From a virus: DNA of 22,882 bases. The stretch is taken from positions 1 through 22,882 of the IMG/VR virus record IMGVR_UViG_3300045049_000041. The stretch is one strand, 5' to 3'. The notes under the pieces are model-generated. The model was given only the letters and a program-made list of their open reading frames with translations. It was not told the DNA's origin and searched no databases. The translations under genes were made by a program, and so were the position numbers. This document shows, in pieces, positions 1 to 5,851 of the stretch (positions are counted from its first letter, which is position 1; each line of letters opens with the position of its first letter).

Positions 1-113
1 TCAGGCATAGCTTCCTCGCCTAGAGGTGGAAGCTTTGGCATCTCCTGTAAAGCAAATAGGAAGTGGTAAAACGATATCTCAGCCAGCTCGCTCTTGTCTG
101 GAAAACTATTCAT
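1..113 (-). CDS. partial small hypothetical protein, C-terminus beyond the window
   Basis: The reading frame starts at an ATG at 113-111 and stays open to the left edge, giving at least 37 residues that begin MNSFPDKSELAEISFYHF. A strong AGGAGG Shine-Dalgarno lies about five bases upstream. The ATG shares one base with the TAA of the preceding gene (TAATG), so translation is probably coupled. It is the third gene of the leftward operon headed by the Cro-like protein. I recognise no family in the visible part, and the product cannot be assigned without the rest of the gene. Confidence 0.6.
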   Translation of the reverse strand, partial: MNSFPDKSELAEISFYHFLFALQEMPKLPPLGEEAMP

Positions 114-247
114 TATACTTCCTCCTGTTCTTCCTTCTCCTGAGCCTGCTCCAGCAGACGAAGAACATACGTGCGCCAGATCAGAGCGGCTTGTAGTGCC
201 AGGCTCTGGTCTGTGTAGACCTCAGAGCTTTCACATGTGGTTTCCAT
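113..247 (-). CDS. 44-aa hypothetical protein, second gene of leftward operon
   Basis: ATG at 247-245 opens a 44-codon frame closed by TAA at 115-113. A purine-rich AGGAAAGGAA sits just upstream, and the start lies two bases after the stop of the Cro-like gene. The product begins METTCESSEVYTDQS, continues as a probable amphipathic helix (LALQAALIWRTYVLRLLEQ) and ends in a very acidic tail rich in Glu. There is no clear membrane segment or zinc motif. The tight spacing on both sides supports a real co-transcribed gene. Function is unknown. Confidence 0.6.
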   Translation of the reverse strand: METTCESSEVYTDQSLALQAALIWRTYVLRLLEQAQEKEEQEEV

Positions 248-249
248 TG

Positions 250-450
250 TTATTCCTTTCCTTGTCGCCTCATCTCATCGCGCACCATGATCCAGAACAC
301 GTCCCGCTGATACACGAAGATGCGACCGATGGCAGCGAAGCCTAGTTCTTCCTTCATCTTGATAACGTTACGCGGCGTCGTGTGGAGCGCCTTGGCAGTC
401 AGAACGGTGCTGCCATCGAAGTGCTTCAACAGCTCAGACTTACGAAGCAT
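250..450 (-). CDS. Cro-like helix-turn-helix transcriptional regulator
   Basis: A 66-aa protein. Residues about 4-36 (KSELLKHFDGSTVLTAKAL, then TPRNVIKMKEEL) resemble the helix-turn-helix of P22-type Cro proteins, whose pattern is K-x-x-h-h-x-H-F-G, A-K-A-L, then a recognition helix. The rest is a short strand-like segment (RIFVYQRDVFW) and a basic tail. An AAGGAG ribosome site precedes the ATG. The gene heads a leftward operon divergent from the early genes, and a near-palindrome overlaps its own -35 box, as expected for a small repressor setting the balance between the two promoters. The fold assignment is by pattern only, and the Gly usual in the HTH turn is not obvious. Another small phage HTH regulator is possible. 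Confidence 0.7.
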   Translation of the reverse strand: MLRKSELLKHFDGSTVLTAKALHTTPRNVIKMKEELGFAAIGRIFVYQRDVFWIMVRDEMRRQGKE

Positions 451-478
451 TGGATTCTCCTTATGAATGCTTAACTGG

Positions 479-506
479 ATTATACGCCGTACTATTGTTC
501 TTGCAA
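479..506 (-). promoter_or_regulatory. leftward sigma70-type promoter of the Cro-like operon
   Basis: Read on the minus strand, a perfect TATAAT occupies 484-479 and TTGCAA (four of six matches to the -35 consensus) occupies 506-501, with a 16-base spacer. The start of transcription would fall near 472, giving a short leader before the Cro-like ATG at 450. The -35 lies inside the near-palindrome at 497-510. Confidence 0.65.
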
Positions 507-510
507 GGAC
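497..510. promoter_or_regulatory. candidate operator, 14-bp near-palindrome
   Basis: GTTCTTG followed directly by CAAGGAC forms an inverted repeat with six of seven matching positions. It covers the -35 box of the leftward promoter and lies about 13 bases upstream of the -35 of the rightward promoter. A dimer of the adjacent Cro-like protein is the natural candidate ligand. A flanking GTTC/GAAC pair (497-500 and 511-514) could be part of the site. No second well-matched copy was found, so this is a proposal. Confidence 0.4.
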
Positions 511-522
511 GAACTAAAGTGC

Positions 523-551
523 TTGACGGATAATTTCTGTGTGTTTATATT
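523..551 (+). promoter_or_regulatory. rightward early sigma70-type promoter
   Basis: TTGACG at 523-528 and TATATT at 546-551 are separated by exactly 17 bases, five of six matches to consensus in each box. Transcription would begin near 558 and read into the 51-aa repeat protein and the rest of the plus-strand early block. It is arranged back to back with the leftward promoter, 16 bases apart. Confidence 0.7.
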
Positions 552-600
552 GATCGCATCGACGCAGTAAGATGACCGCACAACCACGGAAGGAACTGAG

Positions 601-756
601 ATGATCGAACGCAATGACATACCGCTTGGGTACACCCGCGACGCCCATGGCAACGTGCTGACCTACAAGAACAGCAACGGCTACTGGCGCGAGTCCACCT
701 ACGACGACAATGGCCGCCTGATGACCTACAAGAACAGCGACGGCTACTGGCGCTAG
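601..756 (+). CDS. 51-aa RHS-like repeat mini-protein
   Basis: ATG at 601 preceded by GGAAGGAA; the frame closes at TAG 754-756. The protein consists almost entirely of two 21-residue units: YTRDAHGNVLTYKNSNGYWR, then TYDDNGRLMTYKNSDGYWR. The Y-D-x-x-G-x-L-x-T-Y pattern resembles RHS/YD beta-strand repeats. Similar small proteins with varying numbers of such units occur in other phages as far as I recall; none has a function I can name. It is the first gene after the rightward promoter, so it would be expressed first. No signal peptide or membrane segment is seen. Confidence 0.7.
   Translation: MIERNDIPLGYTRDAHGNVLTYKNSNGYWRESTYDDNGRLMTYKNSDGYWR
661..753 (+). repeat. 30-bp direct repeat, two copies at 63-bp period
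   Basis: The 30 bases at 661-690 and 724-753 both encode TYKNS(N/D)GYWR and differ at a single base (AAC versus GAC). This near-identity at the DNA level, including third codon positions, suggests recent unit duplication or recombination-driven change of copy number. Confidence 0.85.
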
Positions 757-819
757 TACATATAGGAAGAACAACCATTCAATCAATGTCCCGGCACAGT
801 CTCGGGCCGAAAGGAAATC

Positions 820-1902
820 ATGGCACTCTTTCAGAGAGCAACAAATACCCAAGCTTTTCTAAAGATGGGTCTAATGGGTTTTGCCGGTGATGGTAAGACG
901 TTCACAGCAACTGAAGTCGCAATCGGACTCATCGAGTTGATGCGGCAACGCGGTATTGAGCATGGTGATCGACCTGCCATGTTCCTTGATACTGAGACTG
1001 GATCTGATTGGGTTAAGCCACGATTCGATGCTAGCAATATTGAACTATTTACGGCAAAGACGAGAGCTATGCCTGATCTTAAGTCAGCGATCATCGAAAC
1101 TGAGCAGTCAGGCTCTGTGCTGATCATCGATTCGATTACGCATTTCTGGACAACATTCACGGAGGAATATGCAGAGCGCAGAAATCGCAAGCGTGGTTTG
1201 GAATTCGCTGATTGGGCATTTCTGAAAGCAGAATGGAGAAAATTTACCGACCTATTCGTAAATAGCCAGGCGCATATCATTCTATGTGGCCGTGCTGGAT
1301 ACGAGTACGACTTTTTCGAGGACGACAATGGTAAGCGCCAGCTTGCAAAAACTGGCGTCAAGATGAAGGCTGAAGGAGAAACAGGATATGAGCCTTCAAT
1401 CCTAGTTCAGATGGAGAAGCATCGAGACCTTGACACAGGTAGAGTGTGGCGTACCGCGTTTGTTATCAAAGATAGATCGACTCGCATTGACGGAATGCGT
1501 TTCGAAAACCCTACTTTCAACGATTTCCGACCGCACATTGAATTCTTGAATATTGGCGGAAAGCATACTGGCGTTGATACCACACGTGATAATGGAGAAC
1601 TATTCAGCGATGAAGGCGTGCCACGCTGGATCATGGAAAAACGGGCAAAAGAAATCGCCCTAGATGAGATTGGGGAGGTGATTGGTAAGCATTACCCAGG
1701 CTCAACGGCCGACATGAAGAAAGCTAAGGGCGATCTTCTGGAGGAAATTTTCGGAACTCGTTCTTGGGAGCGTATCAAGACATTCGACTGGCCAACTATC
1801 CAGATCATGCGCGAATCAGTATGGCAGAAGCTAGAGGGACAATCTTACAGGATTGAGAAATCCGTAAGTGAAGAAGAGCACATTGATGATTTGCCTCAGT
1901 AG
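820..1902 (+). CDS. phage P-loop NTPase (AAA_24 / Sak4-like type)
   Basis: A 360-aa protein with Walker A GFAGDGKT at residues 20-27 and Walker B SVLIIDS around 99-105. A conserved acidic DTETGSDW follows strand 2 (57-64). This layout fits the phage nucleotide-binding proteins grouped as AAA_24, and resembles the single-domain RecA-like Sak4 proteins that act with an SSB in phage recombination and replication. The C-terminal third (about 270-360) is charged and mostly helical, with no recognised domain. AAAGGAAA precedes the ATG. It is the largest early gene and presumably the main DNA-metabolism enzyme here. The NTPase call is firm; the recombination role is an inference. Base composition looks richer in A+T than the genes at 2860-3881, suggesting mosaic origin. 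Confidence 0.8.
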   Translation: MALFQRATNTQAFLKMGLMGFAGDGKTFTATEVAIGLIELMRQRGIEHGDRPAMFLDTETGSDWVKPRFDASNIELFTAKTRAMPDLKSAIIETEQSGSVLIIDSITHFWTTFTEEYAERRNRKRGLEFADWAFLKAEWRKFTDLFVNSQAHIILCGRAGYEYDFFEDDNGKRQLAKTGVKMKAEGETGYEPSILVQMEKHRDLDTGRVWRTAFVIKDRSTRIDGMRFENPTFNDFRPHIEFLNIGGKHTGVDTTRDNGELFSDEGVPRWIMEKRAKEIALDEIGEVIGKHYPGSTADMKKAKGDLLEEIFGTRSWERIKTFDWPTIQIMRESVWQKLEGQSYRIEKSVSEEEHIDDLPQ

Positions 1903-1913
1903 GAGCGCGTAGC

Positions 1914-2168
1914 ATGACAGAAAAAACCTGCATCCGCTGCGGCGTGGAGTATAACGGGATGAACTGGGCACGTGCTGAACGTGTGAATAAGAAAGACGGA
2001 ACTCACACCGGAAATATCTGCTACGACTGCCACAAGAAGCAAGTGCACGAATGGCAGAAAGCTAATCGTGACCGTATGCGCACCAATGCTCGACGGTACA
2101 ACGAGCGCCATAAAGATGAGCTAAAAGCTAAACGCATGGCCAAGAAGGCGAAGGAGAAGGCGGCATGA
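1914..2168 (+). CDS. zinc-ribbon protein with basic helical tail
   Basis: An 84-aa protein with two CxxC pairs, C6-x2-C9 and C36-x2-C39, that should bind one zinc ion. Beyond residue 40 it is a long, strongly basic helix rich in Lys and Arg (KANRDRMRTNARRYNERHK onwards). The arrangement resembles the N-terminal zinc ribbon of some HNH nucleases, but no HNH residues follow, so a small DNA- or RNA-binding accessory protein is more likely. An AGGAG overlapping the upstream stop codon serves as ribosome site. Its TGA overlaps the ATG of the next gene. Confidence 0.7.
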   Translation: MTEKTCIRCGVEYNGMNWARAERVNKKDGTHTGNICYDCHKKQVHEWQKANRDRMRTNARRYNERHKDELKAKRMAKKAKEKAA

Positions 2169-2284
2169 CTGGCTACAGCTACTGGTGGCCCAGGCATGGC
2201 GCCGGCGCGCCGCAAGTGCGCTGGGTCCACATCGGGTATCGCAATGAAAAGCCGCTGCTGCGTGCAGTCTGGCTGACTTACTGA
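2165..2284 (+). CDS. 39-aa hypothetical protein
   Basis: ATG at 2165 overlaps the TGA of the zinc-ribbon gene (ATGA), and AAGGAG lies about seven bases upstream. The frame of 39 codons ends at TGA 2282-2284. The product begins MTGYSYWWPRHGAGAPQVRW and is rich in aromatic and basic residues. The overlap and the ribosome site argue for a translated gene despite its size. I recognise no family. Confidence 0.5.
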   Translation: MTGYSYWWPRHGAGAPQVRWVHIGYRNEKPLLRAVWLTY

Positions 2285-2334
2285 GTCACAGGCTGGGTTC
2301 ACTAGCAAGAAACACAGCAACGGCGCGGAGTTAT

Positions 2335-2370
2335 GGCGCCCCCGTATTTTGTAGGGCGCCAATAGGGCGC
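2335..2370 (+). promoter_or_regulatory. set of alternative GC-rich hairpins before the 145-aa gene
   Basis: GGCGCCC at 2335-2341 pairs with GGGCGCC at 2354-2360 around a 12-base loop. The downstream arm can instead pair with GGCGC at 2366-2370 as GCGCC-AATAG-GGCGC. The two hairpins are mutually exclusive. No T-run follows, so it is not a classic intrinsic terminator. It could modulate readthrough or translation of the next gene, whose ATG lies at 2397. Confidence 0.3.
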
Positions 2371-2396
2371 GTTTCATCAAGAGGAACGACAGTCAC

Positions 2397-2834
2397 ATGG
2401 AAATCGAACTGAATTCGGCCAGAACGGCAAATGTTGCATTCATCGAGGTAAGCGCTGGAGTGCGATATTGGGAGGATACATATATCAACGGCGTGGCCGA
2501 TGACGATGGCCAAATCCCGCTGCGCAATGGTGATCTCTGGTGCCCTGTGATCGATCTACAGACCGGTGAAGTTAATGGCTGGCCAACTGGCATGGTGGCC
2601 GATGTGCATTACAAAGTCTGCGATGACGGTGAATACTGGCTGCAAGATGAAAACGGTGCGCGTGTCGCCAAATGGGACGGTTACTATGTCCCGGATGACA
2701 TCCTATGTGTCGGCGAGAATGGGTACGGCGACTATATCATTTTCAAAATCGGCGCGGATGGGAAGGTGACTGGCTGGAAGACACCGGTCATCAAGGCGGA
2801 CGAATGGACCGCCGTTCAGGCTGACAGCCAGTAA
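2397..2834 (+). CDS. conserved phage protein of unknown function
   Basis: A 145-aa acidic protein, preceded by AGAGGAA. The core reads VSAGVRYWEDTYINGVADDD, then GDLWCPVIDLQTGEVNGWP and ADVHYKVCDDGEYWL. These segments look like a conserved family seen in phages and prophages of beta- and gammaproteobacteria, with no known role that I can name. It is probably an all-beta soluble domain: short strands separated by DG/NG turns, no membrane segment and no signal peptide. It lies in the early block, so it is likelier a host-takeover or accessory protein than a virion part. Confidence 0.65.
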   Translation: MEIELNSARTANVAFIEVSAGVRYWEDTYINGVADDDGQIPLRNGDLWCPVIDLQTGEVNGWPTGMVADVHYKVCDDGEYWLQDENGARVAKWDGYYVPDDILCVGENGYGDYIIFKIGADGKVTGWKTPVIKADEWTAVQADSQ

Positions 2835-2859
2835 CCGCGTCCCAGCGCAAAGGACAACC

Positions 2860-3669
2860 ATGGAAACGAAAGAGCAGATGCGGGCGGAGTTTGAAGAGTG
2901 GGCATCGAATGTCGGTAAGTGGCCAAAAGCGATTGAGAAGGATGAGCTTGGGAACTACCAGCTAATGCAGACTTATTTGTACTGGAGCGCATGGTCTGCA
3001 GCCTGGCAAGCCGCCCTCGCCAATGTGACTGGGAAGGCGGCCAGAGAACAGGCAATGCAAGCGCTTGTGGACATATCACAGGAGCTGGAGGCCGAGCAGC
3101 CCCAGCCGAGCGGGTGGTACTGCGCACACTGCAAGCGCGGCGTTGACCCGTCTGAAGTCACTTACAACGAGTCGCATACGGTGTGCGGCCGGATCATCAC
3201 CAACGATGAGCAACCCAAGCCGACTCAGCCGAGCGGAGAGCAGCGGGCTGATTTTGAGGCGTGGGTAGAGTCCGAGCCGTTTTTCGCGATGCACCGTTCC
3301 GAGATTGAGCGCGACACGCAAGATGGCGGCTATCTGGATGCTAATGTGCATGCGGCGTGGATGGCAGTGCAGCGGTTTGGGCAATCCGCCCTCGCCAGCC
3401 AGGCCGCGGAGCCGGGCGGAGAAGTTGAGTCGGATCGGTACGGCCAATCAATCCCTATGCTGTACGGGGAATACCCAGTCGGCACCAAGCTTTACGCCCG
3501 CCCGCAGCCGGCCGCGCAGTGCGTGCCGGAGGGGTGGCAGTTGGTGCCGATCAAGCCCACCCCTGTTATGGGGCACGCCGGAGAAGATGCGCTGGTAGAT
3601 ACCGACTCGGCCTGGGCAATCTGGGCCGAAATGCTCGCCGCTGCGCCGACTTGGGAGGCAAAACCATGA
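2860..3669 (+). CDS. modular early phage protein with duplicated F-E-x-W segment and possible zinc site
   Basis: A 269-aa protein starting METKEQM. Three parts can be seen. A segment beginning AEFEEWAS (9-16), followed by a Trp-rich helix near 41-52, recurs as ADFEAWVE (130-137) followed by AAWMAVQRF, suggesting an internal duplication. Between the copies, C88-x2-C91 and H106-x2-C109 may form a zinc site. The C-terminal part, with PEGWQLVPIKPTPVM (223-237) and MLAAAP (258-263), matches a tail found at the end of many small phage proteins. The function is unknown. Composition is distinctly G+C-rich relative to the NTPase gene. The stop overlaps the next ATG. Confidence 0.65.
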   Translation: METKEQMRAEFEEWASNVGKWPKAIEKDELGNYQLMQTYLYWSAWSAAWQAALANVTGKAAREQAMQALVDISQELEAEQPQPSGWYCAHCKRGVDPSEVTYNESHTVCGRIITNDEQPKPTQPSGEQRADFEAWVESEPFFAMHRSEIERDTQDGGYLDANVHAAWMAVQRFGQSALASQAAEPGGEVESDRYGQSIPMLYGEYPVGTKLYARPQPAAQCVPEGWQLVPIKPTPVMGHAGEDALVDTDSAWAIWAEMLAAAPTWEAKP

Positions 3670-3881
3670 CCACTCAGCAAGTCACCATCACCGCCACCAT
3701 GGACGAGGAACAGGCTGAGCAATTGGCGCAGTTCTGCAAGCGCTGCATGGTGGATACGTTCCTGCCGTTGACAGAAGCACATCTTCCGGAAGACGAGCGC
3801 AATTACCGTGCGGTCCTGATGTTCGACGGCATCCGGCAGGTGCAGCGTGGGTTGGCTGAAGCTGGCTTCGCGCCGCGATGA
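3666..3881 (+). CDS. 71-aa phage protein, DUF7706-like
   Basis: I chose the ATG at 3666 because it overlaps the upstream TGA as ATGA; an in-frame extension to 3519 would lie inside the previous gene. The product begins MTTQQVTITATMDEEQAEQL and ends GLAEAGFAPR. The pattern of a strand (VTITATM), a helix with AEQLAQFCKR, and a final AL/GLAEAGFAPR helix resembles small phage proteins grouped as DUF7706. The family label is from memory and moderately certain. No function is known. It is coupled to the modular 269-aa protein. Confidence 0.65.
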   Translation: MTTQQVTITATMDEEQAEQLAQFCKRCMVDTFLPLTEAHLPEDERNYRAVLMFDGIRQVQRGLAEAGFAPR

Positions 3882-3933
3882 GGATTTCTTCGTAGCTTGT
3901 TTTGTTTCCAACAATGAGTAAGGAGTACAAGCA

Positions 3934-4128
3934 ATGAACAACAGCGAAAGATTCGTCCCTCATTCAGAGGCGTCGATTATCCTAGGATTGAATCCACGCG
4001 ATCTATACCGAGTTGTGATGCAAGAAATTGAATTGTACGGAATTCGTACTCGCGTTCAAGATGGACGGCGATTCTGGTCGCTTGCAGACATCATGAATTT
4101 CATTACACCAACAGGCAGCATGAACTGA
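3934..4128 (+). CDS. small MerR/excisionase-type DNA-binding protein candidate
   Basis: A 64-aa protein with a good AAGGAG site. The segment from HSEASIILGLNPRDLYRVV to the GRRFWSLADIMNFI end matches the layout of winged-helix excisionase/MerR-like domains: a first helix with a hydrophobic turn (ILGLNPRDLY), a beta wing around an R-x-x-x-G-R-R-F motif, and a final helix. It would bind DNA as an architectural or regulatory factor. No integrase is in the window to pair with, so excisionase function is only a possibility. The tyrosine-rich recognition helix is somewhat unusual. Confidence 0.5.
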   Translation: MNNSERFVPHSEASIILGLNPRDLYRVVMQEIELYGIRTRVQDGRRFWSLADIMNFITPTGSMN

Positions 4129-4137
4129 TTGGCGATC

Positions 4138-4368
4138 ATGAGGAAGGTTTACAAACAACTTGTCATCTTCGTAGAGCTTGAATTATGCGTTATCGCTGCC
4201 GCTATCATAGGGCTGCAGGTAAAGATTTTCCTTAGGCTCAATGGTGATGAATTCTGGTATCACGAATACACAGGATGGTTGTTCATCCTTGGACTATTCA
4301 TTGTGCCTGTGTATAGCTTGATTCGTGTTCTGAAGGCACTAGCAGGTTACTACGACAAGGAGGCATGA
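4138..4368 (+). CDS. small two-helix membrane protein
   Basis: The ATG at 4138 gives 76 residues; a TTG at 4129 immediately after the upstream stop is an alternative. Neither has a strong ribosome site, so coupling to the preceding gene is likely. Two hydrophobic segments are visible, about 7-28 (QLVIFVELELCVIAAAIIGL) and about 45-66 (GWLFILGLFIVPVYSLIRVL), separated by a charged loop, with a short charged C-terminus. It is an inner-membrane protein of unknown role. A holin-like or host-membrane role cannot be excluded, but it lies in the early block, away from the endolysin. Confidence 0.55.
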   Translation: MRKVYKQLVIFVELELCVIAAAIIGLQVKIFLRLNGDEFWYHEYTGWLFILGLFIVPVYSLIRVLKALAGYYDKEA

Positions 4369-4580
4369 TGCGTAATGAAAAATTGCTTAATAAGGCCCTG
4401 GCGGATGACCTAGACACACAAGACCGTCGCGCAGCATTGGAAGCACTTCGTACTTCTTTCTGGCTTGGATCGAAACGCAATCGTGCGAAGACTCTTCTGG
4501 AAGGCGCTGAGTTCTCGAGGCAACCGACCGTTCTGGTAGGCTCGCAAATCGGCCTACCTGGCATTGCAGTATTGGTATAG
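4368..4580 (+). CDS. 70-aa hypothetical protein, last early gene
   Basis: Two adjacent ATGs exist at 4365 and 4368. AAGGAGG ends at 4363, which is too close to the first and about four bases from the second, so I prefer 4368. The ATG at 4365 would overlap the previous stop as ATGA. The product begins MRNEKLLNKALADDLDTQDR, is charged and helical for about 45 residues, and ends in a hydrophobic segment (TVLVGSQIGLPGIAVLV). No family is recognised. The bidirectional terminator follows 13 bases after the stop. Confidence 0.5.
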   Translation: MRNEKLLNKALADDLDTQDRRAALEALRTSFWLGSKRNRAKTLLEGAEFSRQPTVLVGSQIGLPGIAVLV

Positions 4581-4593
4581 TTGATCAAACCAT

Positions 4594-4618
4594 AAAAGCC
4601 GGCTTATGCCGGCTTTTT
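4594..4618. terminator. bidirectional intrinsic terminator between early and late units
   Basis: AAAAGCCGGC (4594-4603), loop TTAT, then GCCGGCTTTT (4608-4617) forms a perfect ten-pair stem. A T-run follows on the plus strand, and the A-run on the left gives the equivalent on the minus strand. It lies exactly where the rightward early genes and the leftward late genes converge. It also touches the stop codon of the 71-aa minus-strand gene. Confidence 0.9.
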
Positions 4619-4833
4619 CATTTCTTCTTACTTTTTCCTAGGATTTTGTTAGCCTTTGCGTCAATTTTTTCCTTGGAACTCTCGGAAAGTTTTCCAGCTT
4701 TTTCCATCTGCGATGCTCGGGACTTGGCGTTTGCCGCGTGGCTACGATCAGGCATAGGATATTTCTCGCTACCAGGCAATCCGAAGTCTTTCTTAGGAAG
4801 GTCTTTTCGTGCTTTGGTGGTAAGTTTTGCCAT
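4618..4833 (-). CDS. 71-aa basic conserved phage protein
   Basis: Begins MAKLTTKARKDLPKKDFGLP and ends in KKK; about a quarter of its residues are Lys or Arg. Small proteins with the same opening and the same middle (YPMPDRSHAANAKSRASQ, then KLSESSKEKIDAKANKIL) are frequent in tailed phages. Their role is not established, though they are often described as structural or nucleic-acid-binding. The start is two bases after the holin stop, with GAGG upstream, making it the last gene of the late unit. Its stop lies at the edge of the terminator stem. Confidence 0.7.
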   Translation of the reverse strand: MAKLTTKARKDLPKKDFGLPGSEKYPMPDRSHAANAKSRASQMEKAGKLSESSKEKIDAKANKILGKSKKK

Positions 4834-4835
4834 AA

Positions 4836-5366
4836 TTAACCTCGCATATCAGATTGAACGCGTGGATCAGCTTGTGCTTTCCCACGAAAGAATGATGCGA
4901 CACCCAAAATTCCACCTACGGTAAGCGTCAAGTCAGGAGAAAGCGCTACCGGTTGAACATGGAACAGTGGAAGAACCCACATTGCGGCGACATATAGGCC
5001 AAACATAAACCCAATGAATGGACGCCAGCTATAGCTTGGCCAATGATCCTTAGCCGCCTCAATCTGCATCGTCTGGTTCACGGCCTGCACTTGAGCAATA
5101 TCAGCCTGCAGCTCTGCCATCGTCTCATCGTGCGCGAGCTGGGCTAGTTGAAGATGCTGGGACAGTACAGCCTCTTGAAACTTCTGCGCCATCGCTGGGT
5201 CATTCTGTATAGCTGCCACTGCCTGATCGGGATTGCTGGTATTGGTGACGGCCTGTGCAATCCCGACTACTTTTTGCGCTACGTCCTGCGCTTTGCTTCC
5301 GCCCAGCCAGCCGGCTATTGTTGGCGCGAACTGCGCTAACGCCATGCATATGGTAATCGGGTCCAT
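4836..5366 (-). CDS. putative holin (GTA_holin_3TM-like)
   Basis: A 176-aa protein with a hydrophobic N-terminus (about 1-22), a long Gln/Ala-rich, probably coiled-coil segment (about 60-105), then WRPFIGFMFGLYVAAMWVLPLF (about 114-135) and a second membrane segment LTLTVGGILGVASFFRG (about 146-162). The charged helix followed by a WRP motif and two to three membrane segments matches the 3TM holin family of gene transfer agents and many phages. Its ATG overlaps the endolysin stop as TAATG, a typical lysis-cassette junction. It would form the inner-membrane lesion that starts lysis. No spanin (Rz/Rz1) pair is seen. Confidence 0.75.
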   Translation of the reverse strand: MDPITICMALAQFAPTIAGWLGGSKAQDVAQKVVGIAQAVTNTSNPDQAVAAIQNDPAMAQKFQEAVLSQHLQLAQLAHDETMAELQADIAQVQAVNQTMQIEAAKDHWPSYSWRPFIGFMFGLYVAAMWVLPLFHVQPVALSPDLTLTVGGILGVASFFRGKAQADPRVQSDMRG

Positions 5367-5848
5367 TACTCCACCGCCTTCAGCAGATTATTGGCAATGC
5401 GCCGGCTCCAGCCACGGCTAAAAGTCGGCCAAGGATGGCAGCTAGTCAGATAGAGCAGCCGATATGCCGTGAAAGCCATAACGAAACGCAATGGATCAGC
5501 AGCGCGAAGTGCAGACATCGTAGCTGGACCTAGCTTACCATCCGCCTTAACTCCGACCGCCTGCTGTGCCCATAGCACAACATGTCCGCCGTTGTAATTG
5601 GCATCCAGCATGGCAAAGCTCATCCGATCATCAAACTCATCTAGCCTGAGCGGGTCCCAATAAAGCTTTTTAGCCACAGAGCGAGCCGAATCAAGCGGGT
5701 AGTCCCGCATGTCGCCTTGGTAGCCATTGGCACGGGCGACGCGCTGAGTAATCCCCCAGCGTGTTGCGCCGCCTGGATCGGCTGGATTATCGACATACCC
5801 GCCTTCGTTTCCGACAAGAACGGACCATGCCTTATTGAAGTCCGCCAC
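5366..5848 (-). CDS. endolysin, glycoside hydrolase family 108 muramidase
   Basis: A 160-aa protein with NEGGYVDNPADPGGATRWGI at about 14-33. This is the signature of the GH108 lysozyme-like family, and Glu15 in EGGY is the expected catalytic acid. Residues about 78-120 (MLDANYNGGHVVLWAQQAVG, then DGKLGPAT) match the associated peptidoglycan-binding domain (PG_binding_3). It would cleave the glycan strands of peptidoglycan. There is no signal peptide, so release should depend on the holin. The start is GTG with a weak ribosome site, four bases downstream of the previous stop, so translation is probably coupled to the 65-aa gene. Confidence 0.9.
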   Translation of the reverse strand: MADFNKAWSVLVGNEGGYVDNPADPGGATRWGITQRVARANGYQGDMRDYPLDSARSVAKKLYWDPLRLDEFDDRMSFAMLDANYNGGHVVLWAQQAVGVKADGKLGPATMSALRAADPLRFVMAFTAYRLLYLTSCHPWPTFSRGWSRRIANNLLKAVE

Positions 5849-5851
5849 GTC

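Noticed and set aside
784-810. Small CCCG/CGGG hairpin before the NTPase gene
   Set aside because: Only four pairs with a nine-base loop and no T-run; likely chance.
514-852. Minus-strand frames opposite the 51-aa repeat protein, showing a repeated AVAVLVG pattern
   Set aside because: The repeat there is only the antisense image of the 63-bp-period repeat at 661-753.
831-1361. Minus-strand open frame of 176 codons opposite the P-loop NTPase
   Set aside because: It is fully antisense to the NTPase gene with intact Walker motifs, and its translation shows no recognisable pattern.
3519-3665. N-terminal extension of the 71-aa DUF7706-like gene
   Set aside because: The extension overlaps the preceding gene in another frame, while ATG 3666 has the usual ATGA overlap and gives the normal family length.
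3914-3937. Seven-codon mini-ORF (MSKEYKQ) overlapping the start of the excisionase-like gene as ATGA
   Set aside because: Its bases are explained by the ribosome site of the next gene, and nothing else supports a leader peptide.
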